Shown piece by piece: positions 7,013-9,554 of a stretch of 9,554 nt of DNA; position 1 is the stretch's first letter; every line of letters starts with the position of its first letter. The stretch comes from UBA4582 sp047629195 (GTDB taxonomy: Bacteria; Pseudomonadota; Gammaproteobacteria; Pseudomonadales; Azotimanducaceae), in the NCBI GenBank assembly GCA_047629195.1, contig JBLHWY010000203.1, positions 1 to 9,554 of the forward strand, written 5' to 3'. The translations under genes and the position numbers were made by a program. Under the pieces are notes generated by a model that did no database searches, was not told the origin of the DNA, and saw nothing but the letters and a program-made list of their open reading frames with translations.

Positions 7013-7687
7013 ATGAAAGAGTCAGATCTCTACTTACCACTAAAAACGTATCTAGAATCTCAGGGCTACGAAGTAAAGGGCGAAATTCACGATTGTGATG
7101 TTCTCGCGATCAGAGGTGAGGAAGCGCCGATCGTTGTTGAGCTCAAGCTGTCATTCAACTTGAATGTCATCCTGCAAGCGGTCGAGAGATTATCGCTAAC
7201 GGCCAACGTCTATATCGGCGTGCCTCGAAAAACCAAAATAGTTGCAAAGGAACGCAAGCGCATTAACAAATTACTCCGTAGACTCGGACTTGGTTTAATC
7301 CTCATAGAGCCTGAACGCAAAGCAGGTGAGGTTGAGGTCATACTGGACCCAACGCCCTACAAACCCAGAGAGTCAAAAGCACGGAAGCAACGCCTTTTGG
7401 GAGAATTTTCTAAACGTGTCGGTGACCCTAATCTCGGGGGCAGCGAAAAGCGAAAAGGTATCATGACCGCATATCGACAACGCGAAATCACTGTTGCTGA
7501 GCTTCTTCTCAAGCATGGCGCCACGAAAGTAGCAGAAGTCGCTAACAAATTAGAAGCGCCAGGCGCCAAGAGAATTCTGTATCAGAATCACCACGGCTGG
7601 TTTGCGCGAGTCGAAAGAGGGATATATGAGCTTTCACCGAGAGGACTCAGTGAATTGCCAGACTGGCAAAGAAAAGAACGGCGATGA
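7013..7687 (+). CDS. DUF2161-type putative PD-(D/E)XK nuclease with winged-helix-like C-terminus
   Basis: The 224-residue protein fits the DUF2161 family, predicted PD-(D/E)XK phosphodiesterases. The N-terminal core starts ESDLYLPLKTYLESQGYEV, then CDVLAIRG (28-35) and PIVVELKLSFN (39-49), giving the metal-site pattern Asp29...Glu43-Leu-Lys45. The following helix LQAVERLSLTANVYIGVP (about 54-71) carries the conserved Gln56 region often seen in this fold. A basic middle (about 115-145, PRESKARKQR) leads to a C-terminal region (about 150-215) with VAEVANKLEAPGAKRILYQ and HHGWFARVERGIYELSPRG, which reads as a winged helix-turn-helix and suggests DNA contact. Family members have no established biological role; cleavage of DNA or RNA is predicted from the fold only. 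I chose ATG 7013 over GTG 6998 because of AAGGAA at 7001-7006. It stands alone among lipid genes, flanked by poorly coding DNA, which hints at a separate origin. Confidence 0.88.
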   Translation: MKESDLYLPLKTYLESQGYEVKGEIHDCDVLAIRGEEAPIVVELKLSFNLNVILQAVERLSLTANVYIGVPRKTKIVAKERKRINKLLRRLGLGLILIEPERKAGEVEVILDPTPYKPRESKARKQRLLGEFSKRVGDPNLGGSEKRKGIMTAYRQREITVAELLLKHGATKVAEVANKLEAPGAKRILYQNHHGWFARVERGIYELSPRGLSELPDWQRKERR

Positions 7688-7922
7688 GGAGGCAAACTCG
7701 ACCTTTCTAGCGCGTGCAACTGGTGTCAACATAGCCAGTCGTGGCATTGCCGACATGAAAGTGCTGCGACCCGATGACAGCAAACCGACAGATAGTTACA
7801 ACATGAATAGCGAGTACTGGTATCACCTACAGATGGATGTCGTTTTCTACTTTGTTATGGCGGCAGAGCTAACCCTGATAAGTAAGCAGAAAGACTTGGA
7901 AAGCCCCATAATTTTAGCTTGA
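7626..7922 (+). CDS. Doubtful small ORF overlapping the DUF2161 gene
   Basis: This frame would encode 98 residues from ATG 7626, which has AGAGG (7616-7620) five bases upstream. It overlaps the last 62 bases of the DUF2161 gene in another frame, where the DUF2161 reading (GIYELSPRG) is clearly the conserved one. The part after 7688 looks more protein-like, for example GVNIASRGIADMKVL and EYWYHLQMDVVFYFVMAAEL, which could form an amphipathic or membrane-associated helix. No family is recognised. It may be a small gene, the tail of a broken gene, or chance. An internal ATG at 7755 would give 55 residues but has no ribosome site. Confidence 0.3.
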   Translation: MSFHREDSVNCQTGKEKNGDEEANSTFLARATGVNIASRGIADMKVLRPDDSKPTDSYNMNSEYWYHLQMDVVFYFVMAAELTLISKQKDLESPIILA

Positions 7923-7927
7923 AAAAA

Positions 7928-9127
7928 TCACCGATATTGCTTAACAACCCCGCTCTGCTCCATTGCTAAAATCTCCGCATCCGAGAACCCACTCTCTCTG
8001 AGAATGTCTTGGGTATGCTCGCCTATCTCAGGCGCATCCTTCGGTGGCTTTTTCTTGAATCCGCCAACTTCAATAGGATTAGCGATGGTCCACTGATAGT
8101 CCGGGTTCTCAGATTCGACCCGCACAATGGCTTCATTTTCGATCAAGTGTGCATCCTCGAGTACCTCTGCTATCGTTTCAACAACGCTAAATGTTGCATC
8201 AACCTCCTCTAGGACACGAACTGCGTCGACTAAATTTAATTTCGAGAAACCTAATGCAAAACGTTCTCGCAAATCTTCTCTGTGCTTCATCACACCCACC
8301 ATGTCCTTAAATTTTTCTTCTTCGAGCCACTCTAAATGCCCCAGTGCTTTACAGAGCCGCGGCCATTCTCGCGCGGGGTCAGCGCCTACAAGTTGCACAT
8401 ACCTGCCATCGCGCGTGCAATAAGGCATCATGAAATGGCTACGATAACCGTATTCTTTAAGTACATCGGTCATGCTATAACCCGCTATAGCAGCCTGAAG
8501 CGGCATGCCATTCGACCAGACACCATTGGCCGCTAATGAGGTTGCAACATAGGCACCGTCGCCACTTCGCTCTCGGTGAAATAATGCCATCATGATGACT
8601 GAAAACAGCGACATAGCGCTGGCATGGTCGCCTACACCCCCTACTGCATTAGGTGGTCTTTGGTCCAACGGCTGCATAAGATCAAGAATGCCAGATCGTG
8701 ACCACCAGGCTGCCACATCATAAGCACGCCGACCGCTATCTGGACCTTTGGTGCCATAACCCGTGATATGGGCAAACACAAGCCGGGGGTTTATCTTTTT
8801 CAACGTCTCATATTCCAGATCATATTTAGCCAGTTGGTCTGCGTTAAAATTCACCAGAATGACATCAGCATCTTTGACCAATCGATGCAGCACCGACTGC
8901 CCTTCCTTGCTTCGAAGATCAATCGCAACGTCACGCTTATTTCGCGAGGTCAATGACCAATAGTAATTAGTTCGATACGCAGCAACCAAAGATCGGTAGC
9001 TATCGCCACTCGGCGGCTCCACCTTAATGACATCAGCGCCAAAATCTGCCATGACTGTTGCAGCCGCAGGTCCAGCAACATAGGACGCAACATCTAGCAC
9101 CCTAATACCCTCAAGTAAGTATTCCAT
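7928..9127 (-). CDS. Family III CoA transferase (CaiB/BaiF type)
   Basis: The 399-residue protein has the full length and signature of family III CoA transferases, which move CoA between acyl-CoA and free acid through an aspartyl-CoA anhydride. Early motifs are RVLDVASYVAGP (9-20), ADFGADVIKVEPPSGD (27-42) and NKRDVAIDL (63-71), then GYGTKGP (123-129). The catalytic Asp is expected in GGVGDHASA as Asp167, corresponding to Asp169 of formyl-CoA transferase. The family also includes alpha-methylacyl-CoA racemases, so racemisation is an alternative; acceptor and donor cannot be read from sequence. ATG 9127 has GGAG (complement of 9135-9138) seven bases upstream. It is divergent from an acyl-CoA synthetase start, a sensible partner for CoA-ester metabolism. 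It ends five bases from the end of the doubtful ORF on the opposite strand. Confidence 0.93.
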   Translation of the reverse strand: MEYLLEGIRVLDVASYVAGPAAATVMADFGADVIKVEPPSGDSYRSLVAAYRTNYYWSLTSRNKRDVAIDLRSKEGQSVLHRLVKDADVILVNFNADQLAKYDLEYETLKKINPRLVFAHITGYGTKGPDSGRRAYDVAAWWSRSGILDLMQPLDQRPPNAVGGVGDHASAMSLFSVIMMALFHRERSGDGAYVATSLAANGVWSNGMPLQAAIAGYSMTDVLKEYGYRSHFMMPYCTRDGRYVQLVGADPAREWPRLCKALGHLEWLEEEKFKDMVGVMKHREDLRERFALGFSKLNLVDAVRVLEEVDATFSVVETIAEVLEDAHLIENEAIVRVESENPDYQWTIANPIEVGGFKKKPPKDAPEIGEHTQDILRESGFSDAEILAMEQSGVVKQYR

Positions 9128-9308
9128 TAACGAGCTCCAACTATTATTTGCATCGACTGACCAGAATCCCTATCTTAAAGGTCTCTGTATTCGAAACCGC
9201 CCCATCAAGGGACATGTTTTGAACTATATATTGAGAGCCGTAACTTAAGAAAGAAGCGATCGTAATTATTAGTTCGCCAACAACATTATTAATAAGGGAA
9301 ATATAAGA
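9128..9308. promoter_or_regulatory. Divergent intergenic region, CoA transferase and acyl-CoA synthetase
   Basis: These 181 AT-rich bases must hold the promoters of two divergent genes. A perfect 10-base palindrome TTATTAATAA lies at 9286-9295, directly before the AAGGGAA ribosome site of the synthetase. TATATT at 9227-9232 resembles a -10 box on the plus strand but has no good -35 partner. I could not identify a known fatty-acid regulator site. Confidence 0.35.
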
Positions 9309-9554
9309 ATGTACGATGAGCTAAAAAAGGTTTGGGGAGAGTTAATCGCTCCCGGTTCACCATTTGAAGTTGTAGACAAGGAAATTCGAGGCGTTTCGAT
9401 TCGCACCTTCGCCCAAGCCCCCCCTAGCCTAAGAGAAGTCTGGCTAGCTTCAGCAGCTTTTGCTGACAGGGACTATCTTGTCTATCAAGATGAACGCAGA
9501 ACCTACGCACAATCCCACCTGGAAGTTGCTGCTATCGCAAACTGGCTACGCCAA
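9309..9554 (+). CDS. Acyl-CoA synthetase (AMP-binding, ANL superfamily), 5' part only
   Basis: The first 82 codons of a gene cut by the right edge; the frame is open to the end. The sequence starts MYDELKKVWGELIAPGSPFEV, then RGVSIRTFAQAPPSLREVWLAS and RDYLVYQDERRTYAQ, the usual N-terminal opening of class I adenylate-forming acyl-CoA synthetases, before the AMP-binding core. The P-loop (TSGTTGxPK type) and other catalytic motifs lie outside the window, so identity rests on the N-terminal pattern. Such enzymes activate a carboxylic acid with ATP and join it to CoA. GGGA at 9296-9299 lies nine bases before ATG 9309. Chain length and substrate are not predictable from this part. Confidence 0.8.
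   Translation, partial: MYDELKKVWGELIAPGSPFEVVDKEIRGVSIRTFAQAPPSLREVWLASAAFADRDYLVYQDERRTYAQSHLEVAAIANWLRQ

Overview
The window reads as ordinary chromosomal DNA of moderate GC content from a Gram-negative, most likely gammaproteobacterial and possibly marine, organism. This is an inference from three things: the SirB1-type protein, the mix of lipid and acyl-CoA genes, and a standard Shine-Dalgarno before most starts. No taxonomic marker gene is present. There is no rRNA, tRNA, CRISPR array, complete insertion sequence or phage module.

Layout. 1-581 (-): the N-terminal 193 codons of an alpha/beta hydrolase, cut by the window edge. 681-1511 (+): a SirB1-type transglutaminase-like/TPR protein, divergent from it. 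4061-1538 (-): a WS/DGAT acyltransferase followed by an APH-fold phosphotransferase of the kind found with acyl-CoA dehydrogenases, probably one operon. 4173-6649 (+): a zinc-free quinone oxidoreductase-like MDR protein, a DsbA-fold HCCA isomerase/kappa-GST-like protein and a predicted secreted protein of unknown function. 6650-7012: a gap of 363 bases with possible decayed coding sequence. 7013-7687 (+): a DUF2161-type protein with a PD-(D/E)XK nuclease core and a winged-helix-like C-terminus. 7688-7922: a doubtful small ORF. 9127-7928 (-): a family III CoA transferase. 9309-9554 (+): the start of an acyl-CoA synthetase, divergent from it and cut by the right edge.

Functional picture. Most recognised genes fit activation, transfer, storage and oxidation of acyl-CoA: acyl-CoA synthetase, CoA transferase, WS/DGAT making wax ester or triacylglycerol, an ACAD10/11-like kinase-fold protein, an MDR reductase and a possible lipase/esterase. 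The DUF2161 gene is the functional outlier and lies between stretches that look non-coding or degraded. It is the most interesting element, but the protein family itself is known. I did not find convincing evidence of a wholly new multi-gene system.
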